NCBI RefSeq assembly: GCF_000968685.2
Contig: NZ_LAKD02000119.1
Span: 62,001 to 126,000 of the forward strand
Length of the DNA stretch: 64,000 bases
From: Streptomyces antioxidans
Lineage (GTDB): Bacteria > Actinomycetota > Actinomycetes > Streptomycetales > Streptomycetaceae
Reading direction: 5' to 3'
Below the pieces are notes generated by a model. The model was not told the DNA's origin. It did not search any database and saw only the letters and a program-made list of their open reading frames with translations. Positions 34,413-41,430 of the stretch are shown here, in pieces; positions within the stretch are counted from its first letter, which is position 1, and each line of letters opens with the position of its first letter. The position numbers were made by a program, and so were the translations under genes.

Positions 34413-35433
34413 CAACCGGGCCATCATCGCGGCGGCCGGCTCGCGCAAGACGCAGCACATCATCGACCAGGTCCTCGGAGACCCGACGAAGCGCGTCTTG
34501 GTGACGACGTACACCAACGAGAACCTGAACCAGATTGTGAACCGGCTCAGTGCTGGAACCGGTCTTCTACCAAGCCACGTCACGGTCATGGGCTGGTTCA
34601 CCTTCCTCATGAACCAGTGCGCCCGTCCATATCAGAGCTATGTCCTGAACGACATCGGTGTGATGGGCGGGCTCAACTTCTTGGGCCAGCGCTCCCGGTT
34701 CGCGCGCAAGGACAACCCCACGCGGTACTACCTCGACTCCTCCCGGGCGGTGTACCGCAATGAAGTTGCAGCTCTCGCCGATGAAGCGAACCGGCGAAGC
34801 GGTGGCAAGGTTGTAGATCGGCTTGCGGGGATGTACGACCACATCTACGTCGACGAGATCCAGGACATGGCGGGATACGACCTAGAGCTCCTCGACGCCC
34901 TATTGAAGTCGCCCATCGGCCTCACCATGGTCGGAGATCCGCGGCAGGCGACCTTCTCCACGAACACTGCGCAGAAGAACAAGCAGTACAAGGGAAGTCG
35001 CATCGTTGACTGGTTCAGCGAGCGTACCAACGTGTGCGTCATCGACAGCCGCGTCGAGAGCTACCGGTGCGGTCAAGGCATCTGCGACTTCGCGGATGAC
35101 CTGTACCCCGAGCTGCCACGCACCATCTCGATGAACAACGAGATCACGGGACATGACGGCATCTTCCGAATCAAGAGGTCGGAAGTGCAGGAGTACATGG
35201 AGAAGTACTCTCCGACCGTGCTGCGCTGGGATCGTCTGACCAACACCTTGGGGTTGGACGCGATGAACATGGGCGCCTCGAAGGGCAGCACCTACGACCG
35301 AGTGCTCATCTTCCCCACGACACCGATGATCAACTACTACAGCGCTCGCGACTTCAACCAGCTCAAGGAGCGGGCGAAGTTCTACGTCGCTGTGACGCGG
35401 GCGAAGTACAGCACAACCTTCGTCATCCCCTAG
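34399..35433 (+). CDS. GajB-like UvrD/PcrA-family helicase of a Gabija module
   Basis: 344 aa. Superfamily 1 motifs in order: motif I AAAGSRKTQ (Lys kept, the usual GSGKT is GSRKT), Ia VLVTTYTNENLNQI, II IYVDEIQDMAGYD, III MVGDPRQATFSTN, V ASKGSTYDRVLIF, VI YVAVTRAKYS. It is shorter than typical GajB (around 490 aa), with reduced 1B/2B insertions. In Gabija, GajB senses DNA ends and activates GajA. Here the partner is truncated, so defence is probably lost. Codon use is less GC-biased than the chromosome, in keeping with mobile origin. Confidence 0.83.
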   Translation: MQSHNNRAIIAAAGSRKTQHIIDQVLGDPTKRVLVTTYTNENLNQIVNRLSAGTGLLPSHVTVMGWFTFLMNQCARPYQSYVLNDIGVMGGLNFLGQRSRFARKDNPTRYYLDSSRAVYRNEVAALADEANRRSGGKVVDRLAGMYDHIYVDEIQDMAGYDLELLDALLKSPIGLTMVGDPRQATFSTNTAQKNKQYKGSRIVDWFSERTNVCVIDSRVESYRCGQGICDFADDLYPELPRTISMNNEITGHDGIFRIKRSEVQEYMEKYSPTVLRWDRLTNTLGLDAMNMGASKGSTYDRVLIFPTTPMINYYSARDFNQLKERAKFYVAVTRAKYSTTFVIP

Positions 35434-35439
35434 CACCTC

Positions 35440-35755
35440 TACACCCCGCGCAGTCGTGATGCCCTTGGTACGCCACTCTTCCGCGATGGCCGTGGGACGG
35501 ATGCTCGCGAATACATCCGCGATGGCCTTGTGGGTGATGACGGCCTTGTCCTCATTGATCGAGCCGTCCTTGTTGCGATAGAACGCCGGGTAGTTGCCGA
35601 AGACATTGCCCTTCAGCGCCTCGTCCCGGTAGAAGTTGGTTACGCGCTTCACGGTCTTCGCACTGGAGTGGTTGGCGATGTTCACCAACATGCGGGCGAC
35701 CATCTGGCCGTCTTCGTCCGTCAGGTCGATGCTCATCGAGGGGAGCCAGATAACT
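35440..35755 (-). pseudogene. Serine recombinase, central fragment
   Basis: Translates as VIWLPSMSIDLTDEDGQMVA then RMLVNIANHSSAKTVKRVTN, RDEALKGNVFGNYPAFYRNK and AEEWRTKGITTARG. This matches the end of the resolvase catalytic domain and the start of the recombinase domain of large serine integrases (the DLxTxxGxxxAR helix and the G-I-x-T-x-x-G phrase). It continues in frame from the N-terminal fragment at 37735-38084 if the intervening transposon and one ACT copy are removed. Similarity ends near 35440, just before the gajB stop, so the zinc-ribbon and coiled-coil C-terminus is also lost. Confidence 0.8.
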
Positions 35756-35966
35756 GAGCCTTTTCCAACCTCAGTTTGAGGCGTTGCGGTGGAGGGTGAG
35801 GATGGCTTGGACGAGGGTGGTTATGCGGGTGGTGCTGCACCGTAGCTTGCGCAGGAGGCGCCAGGTCTTGAGAGTGGCCATGGCCTGCTCGACGAGCGCG
35901 CGGATCTTGGCATGGGAGACGTTGACGGCTCGCTGACCCGCGGAAAGCTTCTCCCAGCGACCTCAG
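35756..35966 (-). mobile_element. Truncated copy of the composite transposon's IS
   Basis: Reverse complement of the right 210 bp of the full IS at 37525-37734. Identity is almost perfect up to the AAGCTTCTCCC segment, where one base differs, and breaks off at about 35966. It keeps the outer terminal repeat and the last 60-70 transposase codons. Confidence 0.88.
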
Positions 35967-36124
35967 CGTCTCAAACACCTCATCGGTTCAGAGTGTTTGC
36001 AACGCTCGTCGCCTCTCCGTCGTCCCCGGATAGTCTACAGAGCGAGTTGCGGGAGCCGCGTCGGGGAGAGCGGTCACCTTCCGGGGTGCACGCGCCCTGG
36101 TCTGCCTTGCGGTCGTAAGGGCGT

Positions 36125-36775
36125 TCACTCCAGGTCGTGGCGGAAGGTCGTCACGAAACAGGTGACCTGGCCGTCGGCGTCACGGCCCAGCCAGGTCGGA
36201 TAGACGCCGTCGCCCGCGCCCGAGGGAAAGACGGCGACCTGGTGGCCGTTTGACGGGGCGGTGATGACCCCTGGTATGCGGTCCCGCTTCGTCGCTGGGC
36301 CTTCCACCTCCTCGCGCGCTGCATCATCCTGGGCGAGTACGCGATTGGTTTCGGCGTCCAGGAAGCAGGACCGGCCGGAGTCGACGCCGTACCCGTAGAA
36401 CTTCTCACGGCCCCGCAGCAGCGCCGGTTCCCAAACGAACGTCGGAGTGTCGCGTACGAGGAGCCGGGCAGCCGCTACCCCGTCCTCGTACGGAGAGGTG
36501 TCCGGGTATTTGAGGTCCTGCACGGTGACCTTGGAGACGGACACCGGATAGCGCCCGGACGGAACCCGCTCGGCATAGGGCAGCTGGTCTTCGTCGCCAA
36601 GGAAGATCGGGTCACCCACGATGACTTCGCCGCTTGGCAGCCACAGCTCACCAAGGGAATCCACCGAGATGGTCAGCTCGTCATCAAACGGGTCCCCGAT
36701 GATGGTAGTTCCCGTGTGTCGCCTGCTCCTGCCATGTTCGAAGTAGACATCCAGGTGGGGCAGGGCGACGGACAT
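36125..36775 (-). CDS. DUF4241-domain protein (transposon cargo)
   Basis: 216 aa from ATG 36775 (MSVALPHLDVYFEHG). DUF4241 features: the central ERVPSGRYPVSVSKVTVQ strand pair, AAARLLVRDTPTFVWEPAL, GYGVDSGRSCFLDAETNR, and the C-terminal FPSGAGDGVYPTWLGRDADG followed by VTCFVTTF. The biochemical role of the family is unknown. It is flanked by IS arms rather than by related genes. It contains a Gly-Asp-Gly patch and many aspartates that could bind metal or a partner. The start is followed at once by secondary-structure-poor DNA, and no obvious Shine-Dalgarno is seen. Confidence 0.8.
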   Translation of the reverse strand: MSVALPHLDVYFEHGRSRRHTGTTIIGDPFDDELTISVDSLGELWLPSGEVIVGDPIFLGDEDQLPYAERVPSGRYPVSVSKVTVQDLKYPDTSPYEDGVAAARLLVRDTPTFVWEPALLRGREKFYGYGVDSGRSCFLDAETNRVLAQDDAAREEVEGPATKRDRIPGVITAPSNGHQVAVFPSGAGDGVYPTWLGRDADGQVTCFVTTFRHDLE

Positions 36776-36866
36776 GGCATGTTTCCTTCGATGTTGCACA
36801 CGGTGATGAAGCCGGGAGAGCATAGCAGCCGCCGCGGGGCCTCTTCTAACGTGCCAGGCCACGGCC

Positions 36867-37734
36867 TGAGTTGAGATAGGGGCCATGTGCGGAGGGGTGA
36901 AGCTCCTGGTAGATGGGGTGTCGACCAAGACCACCTGTCCGCCCGGAGCTTCATGTGCTTGTCTACCCATCGGGTATCGATCTGTCCAGCGCCGCCCTTC
37001 GGTTCCTGTCCAGTCTGCTGACCGCCCGGCGTCGCGATCTCGGAACACGTTGGCGTCGGCTTCCTGCCGACCGGCAGGCTCTCCTCGTGCTGGCGCATCT
37101 GCGGTGCGGACACACATACGCCCAGCTCGCAGCCGGTTTCGGCATCGGGATCGCCACCGTCTACCGGTATGTGGCCGAGGCGGTCGAGATCCTTGCCGCC
37201 CTCGCGCCAGACCTCGCCGCCGCCACCCGCGCAGCGACGCACAAGGCGTTCGTGATCATCGACGGCACGCTGCTCCCGGTCGACCGCATTTCCGCCGACC
37301 GGCCGTACTACTCCGGCAAGCACAAGAAGCACGGGATGAACGTGCAGGTCATCACTGATCCGTTCGGGAATCTGCTGTGGGCCTCGCCCGCGCTACCCGG
37401 CGCGGTCCACGACATCCGCGCGGCCCGCACCCACGGCATCCCCGACGCCCTGGCCGAAGCCGGCATCCGCTGCTGGGCCGACAAGGACTACCAAGGCGCA
37501 GGCGGGACGGTACGCGTACCCTACCAAGGTCGCCGGGAGAAGCTTTCCGCGGGTCAGCGAGCCGTCAACGTCTCCCATGCCAAGATCCGCGCGCTCGTCG
37601 AGCAGGCCATGGCCACTCTCAAGACCTGGCGCCTCCTGCGCAAGCTACGGTGCAGCACCACCCGCATAACCACCCTCGTCCAAGCCATCCTCACCCTCCA
37701 CCGCAACGCCTCAAACTGAGGTTGGAAAAGGCTC
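36867..37734 (+). mobile_element. Full-length IS5-family element (right arm of the composite)
   Basis: The right end GGTTGGAAAAGGCTC is defined by comparison with the left arm. The left end is placed near TGAGTTGAGATAGG (36867) but is not certain because the inverted repeat match there is poor. Ahead of the transposase, TGAAGCTCC (36898) and GGAGCTTCA (36945) form an inverted repeat that would hide the ribosome-binding site. Confidence 0.72.
36955..37719 (+). CDS. IS5-family transposase of the composite transposon
   Basis: 254 aa from GTG 36955 (VLVYPSGIDLSSAALRFL), with GGAG upstream. Helix-turn-helix: CGHTYAQLAAGFGIGIATVY. DDE residues: Asp in VIIDGTLLPVDRI, Asp in CWADKDYQGAGG, Glu in IRALVEQAMATLKTWRLL. 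Intact, so it may drive transposition of the composite unit. It differs clearly from the transposase at 33101, so two different IS5 subgroups are present. Confidence 0.93.
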   Translation: MLVYPSGIDLSSAALRFLSSLLTARRRDLGTRWRRLPADRQALLVLAHLRCGHTYAQLAAGFGIGIATVYRYVAEAVEILAALAPDLAAATRAATHKAFVIIDGTLLPVDRISADRPYYSGKHKKHGMNVQVITDPFGNLLWASPALPGAVHDIRAARTHGIPDALAEAGIRCWADKDYQGAGGTVRVPYQGRREKLSAGQRAVNVSHAKIRALVEQAMATLKTWRLLRKLRCSTTRITTLVQAILTLHRNASN

Positions 37735-38084
37735 ACTGGCTTTGCACGGCCCTCTTTGAAGTACGCGTGGCAGTACGCCTTGATTACGCGTTCAAGGTCC
37801 GAGGGCTGACGGAAGATGCGGTCGAGGTCCCAACCAGCAATGCCATCATTCCTACCGGCGGTGAAGTCTTGAAGCCAGGGTTCAAATCCCTCGTCACAGA
37901 TGACCTCTGGCTTATACGCGGACTTGTCATTGTCGATGTACTCATGCGTTGCCGTCCCGCCGCGTGAGTCGATGAGCGGAAGTACAGTACGAAGCTGCCG
38001 GTCAAGACCGGGAGCACGCTCCTCATCCGTATCTGAGATATGGGCGTAGGGGGCAACTCGTATGGAGTTTATGTCCGCTTTCAT
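37735..38084 (-). pseudogene. Serine recombinase (large serine integrase type), N-terminal fragment
   Basis: From ATG 38084: VAPYAHISDTDEERAPGLDR, Q-L-R, then THEYIDNDKSAYKPEVICDE, GFEPWLQDFTAGRNDGIAGW, DLDRIFRQPSDLERVIKAY. These align with resolvase-domain landmarks: the R-x-S strand (here HISD), the Q-R/L helix, DxxxSAY, and the D-L-D-R-x-x-R-x-x-x-D-L signature. The expected catalytic serine position reads YAHISD, so Ser20 is a plausible nucleophile. The gene is cut by the composite transposon after GRAKP. Position 48 bp from the right attachment core identifies it as the element's integrase. Confidence 0.85.
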
Positions 38085-38087
38085 GCG

Positions 38088-38118
38088 CTATGCCCTAATT
38101 ATATTATGTTGGGCATAG
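38088..38118 (-). promoter_or_regulatory. Integrase promoter/operator: AT-rich palindrome beside attR
   Basis: CTATGCCC (38088-38095) and GGGCATAG (38111-38118) are perfect 8-bp inverted repeats around an AT-only spacer with one G. On the minus strand the spacer contains a consensus TATAAT (38098-38103), 13 nt before the recombinase ATG. The repeat arms flank the -10, as in a repressor operator. Confidence 0.6.
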
Positions 38119-38131
38119 TTTCCAAAGCCTT

Positions 38132-38219
38132 GAGCGGCCTCAACGCGCACTGGACACTGCCCGCCATGGCCGAGGAGTACGGCCGCCTGCGCACCGCCGC
38201 TGAGGCCGACGGCTACTGA
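38132..38219 (+). pseudogene. Detached native 3' end of mug, with right attachment core (attR)
   Basis: After the shared core GAGCGGCCTCAA (38132-38143) the frame continues as SGLNAHWTLPAMAEEYGRLR then TAAEADGY and a TGA at 38217-38219. This is the expected Mug C-terminus. It has no start and is not expected to be expressed. Together with the core at 31222 it defines the right end of the integrative element. Confidence 0.85.
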
Positions 38220-38381
38220 ACTTGAACCTGTGATGTCGGGTGTTGGCAAGGCTGACCGCGGAGTGCCCGTGGCCGAGAACGGGACCTGCTGGTGGATCCG
38301 ACAGGCCGTGCGGCTACTCTCAGCGCGCCGCGGCCTCGGTCGTGGCCAAGCCAACGCTTTGGTCTGTGAGGAGCACGTCCG

Positions 38382-39275
38382 ATGGCTCGCACCACCCCGC
38401 CACGTCCGCTCGATGTCGAGACGCTGTTCCCGGAGGTGGCCAGCTATCGGAAGACGGCCGTTCGCCTGCATCCGCGCCTCGGTGATCCAAGCGCGCGGGA
38501 AAGCTCGCTCGGCGGTCCCGTGCTCTGGCCGCTCTCGGAGCCCTGGCCGCACTGCGAGGACGACCACCCGCGTACGGCGTTCTCCCCTCCCGCCCAGGGA
38601 CCGATCCCGCTCGTCCCGGTCCTCCAGCTGTTCGCAACCGACGTGCCTGACCTGGCCTTCCCCAGCGCCACCGATCTACTGCAGGTGCTCTGGTGCCCCT
38701 TCGACCACGAGGACGGCTATGTTCCCCGCCCCGAGGTCTATTGGCGGGACAGCTCTCTGAGCGACCTACAGCCGGCCGATCCACCCTGCCCGACCGGCCC
38801 TGACAACAACTACCTTCCGGACCCGTGCGTCCTGCACCCTGAGCGCGTCACCGACTACCCGAGCTGGGACCTCCCGGACGAGGTCGCCGACGCGCTCGAC
38901 GTCGGGTTCGAGCAGATGGAGGAGGAAACCGGCTGGTCTTACTGGTCCCACCTCTCCGTGGCGGACGGCGTCAAGGTCGGCGGGTACCCGACGTGGACGC
39001 AAGAGCCCAACTGGCCGACGTGCCCTACATGCAGTGTGCGCATGGAGCATCTTCTGACGATCAACAGCTCCGAGTTCGACGGCGAGAGCTGGCGCACGTG
39101 GCTGCCCATCGAGGACACCCCGGCCACGGGAACCATCTGGGACCTTCCTTACGAACAACGCACCGAGATTCAATGCCCTCCTGGTCTCACGCTCGGCGAC
39201 ATGGGCGGCATCTACCTGTTCGAATGCACCAGCTGCCCCGAGAGGCCCTTCGCCTACCGCTCAGACTGTTCTTGA
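38382..39275 (+). CDS. DUF1963-like protein
   Basis: 297 aa. The layout suggests the YwqG/DUF1963 family: GGPVLWPLSEPWPHCEDDHP near the start, PLVPVLQLFATDVPDLAFP, LLQVLWCPFDHE, KVGGYPTWTQEPNWPTCPTC, MEHLLTINSSEFDG and GDMGGIYLFECTSCPERPFA. Four cysteines in two CxxC-like pairs (CPTC, CTSC) could bind zinc. Function unknown. GAGGAG precedes ATG 38382, and TACTCT about 60 bp upstream is a possible -10. It is the first chromosomal gene after attR. Confidence 0.83.
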   Translation: MARTTPPRPLDVETLFPEVASYRKTAVRLHPRLGDPSARESSLGGPVLWPLSEPWPHCEDDHPRTAFSPPAQGPIPLVPVLQLFATDVPDLAFPSATDLLQVLWCPFDHEDGYVPRPEVYWRDSSLSDLQPADPPCPTGPDNNYLPDPCVLHPERVTDYPSWDLPDEVADALDVGFEQMEEETGWSYWSHLSVADGVKVGGYPTWTQEPNWPTCPTCSVRMEHLLTINSSEFDGESWRTWLPIEDTPATGTIWDLPYEQRTEIQCPPGLTLGDMGGIYLFECTSCPERPFAYRSDCS

Positions 39276-39401
39276 CCGCGCGCGGCTCCGGCGCCACCGT
39301 TCGATCGACCGCACGCTGATCCGCAGGGCAGCGGCAATTTCAGCCCGCCGCCCCGCGCGTACCTCACACCCCAGGGCTATCGCGGTGCCGAGGTCCAGCC
39401 G
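39261..39401 (-). pseudogene. Helix-turn-helix fragment of a transposase-like or regulator gene
   Basis: A 46-codon open stretch translates as LDLGTAIALGCEVRAGRRAE, IAAALRISVRSIERWRRSRA. The second run is a clear helix-turn-helix of the kind at the start of IS630-type transposases. It has no start codon and is bounded by stops. It overlaps the DUF1963 3' end and looks like a relic. Confidence 0.35.
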
Positions 39402-39528
39402 TCAGGCGAACGGCACCGACATCACTCGATCAAGTTCAGTAGCGCCGTGGTGGATGGTGTCGCGGGCTGGTGGCCCGAGCGCCTCGAAATCGCTGGACAC
39501 TTTGGGGGCGGTCGGCGAGCATCCGCGG

Positions 39529-40176
39529 GTGACAGATGAAGCCGATCACCCAAGCCCGCTCGTGCGGAGCCCGAAACGCATCCGCTTTGTCGAGTTGTCC
39601 GGCGGGGCGATGTCCGCGTTGCTGGATGGGGACCTGTCCGGAGCCAGCGGGATCGCCGGGGTTTCGCTGACCGAGTACTTCGTGACCGACACGGCACGGT
39701 GGCTGTGGCAGTTCCGGCTCGGCCAGATGGCCGCGGATCCCGGCCGCGCGGGGTGGATGGCACGGCAAGCGGTCGTCGGCGACAAGGGTCTCGTCGTCGG
39801 ACACGCCGGGTTCCACGGACCGCCCGATGAGTTCGGCACGGTGGAAATCGGCTACTCCATCGCTCCCGACTTCCGTCGGCAGGGATACGCCCGGTCCGCG
39901 CTGAGCGAGCTGCTGCGCCGGGCAGCGGCCGAACCCGCGGTCACGACCGTGCGGGCGACGATCAGCCCCGACAACGTGGCATCCCTGGCCACGATCTCGG
40001 GCTTCGGCTTCGTCGAGGTCGGAGAACACTGGGACGAGGTGGACGGTCGCGAACTCGTCTTCGAGGTCCCTGCCCGCGGGTTCCACCCGCTTGATGCCGA
40101 CGCGGTCACTCGAACCGTGCTGTGTCGCCCGCCCCGCGACGGACGATCTCGGCCTCGCCCCCGGACAGGTCAATGA
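39529..40176 (+). CDS. GNAT-family N-acetyltransferase
   Basis: 215 aa from GTG 39529. GNAT motif A is VEIGYSIAPDFRRQGYARSA, followed by motif B ATISPDNVASLATISGFGFV. The N-terminal part (FVELSGGAMSALLDGDLSGA) is typical of the RimJ/RimL-like group. The last 25 codons overlap the convergent yciO-like gene by 71 bp. The start is uncertain: the frame is open to 39385 and no good Shine-Dalgarno is seen. Confidence 0.85.
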   Translation: MTDEADHPSPLVRSPKRIRFVELSGGAMSALLDGDLSGASGIAGVSLTEYFVTDTARWLWQFRLGQMAADPGRAGWMARQAVVGDKGLVVGHAGFHGPPDEFGTVEIGYSIAPDFRRQGYARSALSELLRRAAAEPAVTTVRATISPDNVASLATISGFGFVEVGEHWDEVDGRELVFEVPARGFHPLDADAVTRTVLCRPPRDGRSRPRPRTGQ

Positions 40177-40726
40177 CCGTGGTCGGCTCGGTCCCGCAGT
40201 CACCCGAGTCCACCACGGCGTCCACGACGTGGTCGAGCCGTTCTTTGATCTCCCAGCCCTGCGTCATCGGCTCGTCCTCATCGGGCAGGAGCAGGGTGCT
40301 GGAGAGCAGCGGCTCACCGAGGTCGGCGAGCAGGGCCTGAGTGGCGGCATGGTCGGGGATCCGGACTCCGACCGTCTTCTTCTTCGGGTGCAGCAGCTGC
40401 CGCGGCACCTCCTTCGTCGCCGGGAGGATGAAGGTGAAACTGCCGGGCGTCGCTGCCTTGATCACCCGGAACACGTCCTTGTCGACGTGCACGAACTGGC
40501 CCAGCTGCGCGAAGTTCTGGCACACCAGCGTGAAGTGGTGACGCTCGTCGAGGTTTCGGATCGACCGGATCCGGCCGATGCCGTCGCGATTGCCCAGTCG
40601 GCATCCCAGTGCGAAGCAGGAGTCCGTCGGGTAGGCGATGAGCGCGCCGGAGCGGATCATTTCGGCCACATTGCTGATGGTGCGCTGCTGTGGATTCTGG
40701 GGGTGCACATCGTAGTACTTCGCCAT
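40106..40726 (-). CDS. YciO-type Sua5/YrdC-family protein
   Basis: 206 aa. The N-terminus KYYDVHPQNPQQRTI, AYPTDSCFALGCRLG, TPGSFTFILPATKEVPRQLL, HPKKKTVGVRIPDH and TTVIDLSGGEAEIVRRGAGD follow E. coli YciO closely in order and spacing. The fold is that of threonylcarbamoyl-AMP synthase (tRNA t6A pathway), but YciO members are paralogues whose role is less clear. ATG 40726; no operon partner. Confidence 0.92.
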   Translation of the reverse strand: MAKYYDVHPQNPQQRTISNVAEMIRSGALIAYPTDSCFALGCRLGNRDGIGRIRSIRNLDERHHFTLVCQNFAQLGQFVHVDKDVFRVIKAATPGSFTFILPATKEVPRQLLHPKKKTVGVRIPDHAATQALLADLGEPLLSSTLLLPDEDEPMTQGWEIKERLDHVVDAVVDSGDCGTEPTTVIDLSGGEAEIVRRGAGDTARFE

Positions 40727-40852
40727 CCGTCGAGCCTATGCGATCAGGACACCTCCGGTCGTGTCGTGCCCCGGACGCTGTTCGCACCGTCCCGCGCGGT
40801 ATCCGCCCGAGCCGTACCGTCGGCATCCGTCGCAGCCAGCGCCGGAGGGGTG

Positions 40853-41293
40853 TCATATCGCACCCTCCTCCCCCATCGCCACCAACAGCTGGAACGGCGA
40901 CTCGCGGTCGCCCTGCCCGACCCCCAGCCCCACCCAGCGGCCGTTGACGCGCCATACGCGCAGCTCGGGGACGTAACCACACAGGGTGTCCAGCGGGGGC
41001 GGCACCGGATCGCCCATCGCCGAGCGCTCGAGGGAGTCGGTGAGGTCGAGGACGTCGGGGGCGCCCCACCGCGAGGTCAGCACCCGGTCCAGCGCGCTCA
41101 GCTCGGCCTCGAACTCCTCCAGCACCTCCTCGACCCGGCTCAGATCCGCGTCCCAGAAGTCCTCGCTGACCCGGAGGTCGGCGATATGGAAGCCCGGGCC
41201 GCTCTCCACCCGTCCGTCGGCGGTCGGCCGTGCGGGGAAGTCCCGCGCGCGCAGGTGATCGATCGTGGCCACGTGGTCCGCCGTACTGGTCAT
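40853..41293 (-). CDS. Hypothetical protein
   Basis: 146 aa, family not recognised. It begins TSTADHVATIDHLRARDFPA and contains a helix-rich acidic middle (LSRVEEVLEEFEAELSALDR) followed by a beta-rich end (LRVWRVNGRWVGLGVGQGDR, ESPFQLLVAMGE). Aromatic residues and balanced composition support a real gene. It lies divergent from the ROK gene. Confidence 0.72.
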   Translation of the reverse strand: MTSTADHVATIDHLRARDFPARPTADGRVESGPGFHIADLRVSEDFWDADLSRVEEVLEEFEAELSALDRVLTSRWGAPDVLDLTDSLERSAMGDPVPPPLDTLCGYVPELRVWRVNGRWVGLGVGQGDRESPFQLLVAMGEEGAI

Positions 41294-41430
41294 CGTGCTA
41301 GTAAACCGCGTAGGTCAGACACCTGGCGGCCCGTCAGCTGGCAGGGTGGCCCGACCTGGGAAGAAGCACTCGCCGCCGCCGCGCCCAGCGGATACGATCC
41401 GGCGGGTACGCACTGGGAGGGAGGCCGACG

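Larger units (their letters stand above)
35756..37734. mobile_element. Composite transposon (two inverted copies of one IS) inside the serine recombinase gene
   Basis: Both outer ends read GAGCCTTTTCCAACCTCA inward and both flanks are ACT (35753-35755 and 37735-37737), a 3-bp target duplication. The left arm is a 211-bp IS remnant in reverse orientation and the right arm a complete IS with transposase. Between them lies a DUF4241 gene. The duplication belongs to the composite ends, so the whole 1,979-bp unit moved as one. Confidence 0.85.
31222..38143. mobile_element. 6.9-kb integrative element in mug, serine-recombinase type, degenerate
   Basis: Bounded by the 12-bp direct repeat GAGCGGCCTCAA. 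Joining the left mug part to the detached right part recreates a continuous Mug reading frame (NPSGLNA-HWTLPAM), which is strong evidence for an uninterrupted attB. Contents: cyclo-ligase-like gene, truncated XRE/TPR-type regulator, IS5-family element, gajA remnant, gajB, and a serine recombinase whose start is 48 bp from the right core. DNA inside is visibly less GC-rich than outside. The recombinase is broken, so the element is probably fixed in place. No replication or transfer genes are present. Confidence 0.8.

Noticed and set aside
37870..37900. T-arm-like CCAGGGTTCAAATCCCTCG, suggesting a tRNA fragment or att site
   Set aside because: On the minus strand it encodes the EGFEPWL part of the serine recombinase and no acceptor, D or anticodon arm is present.
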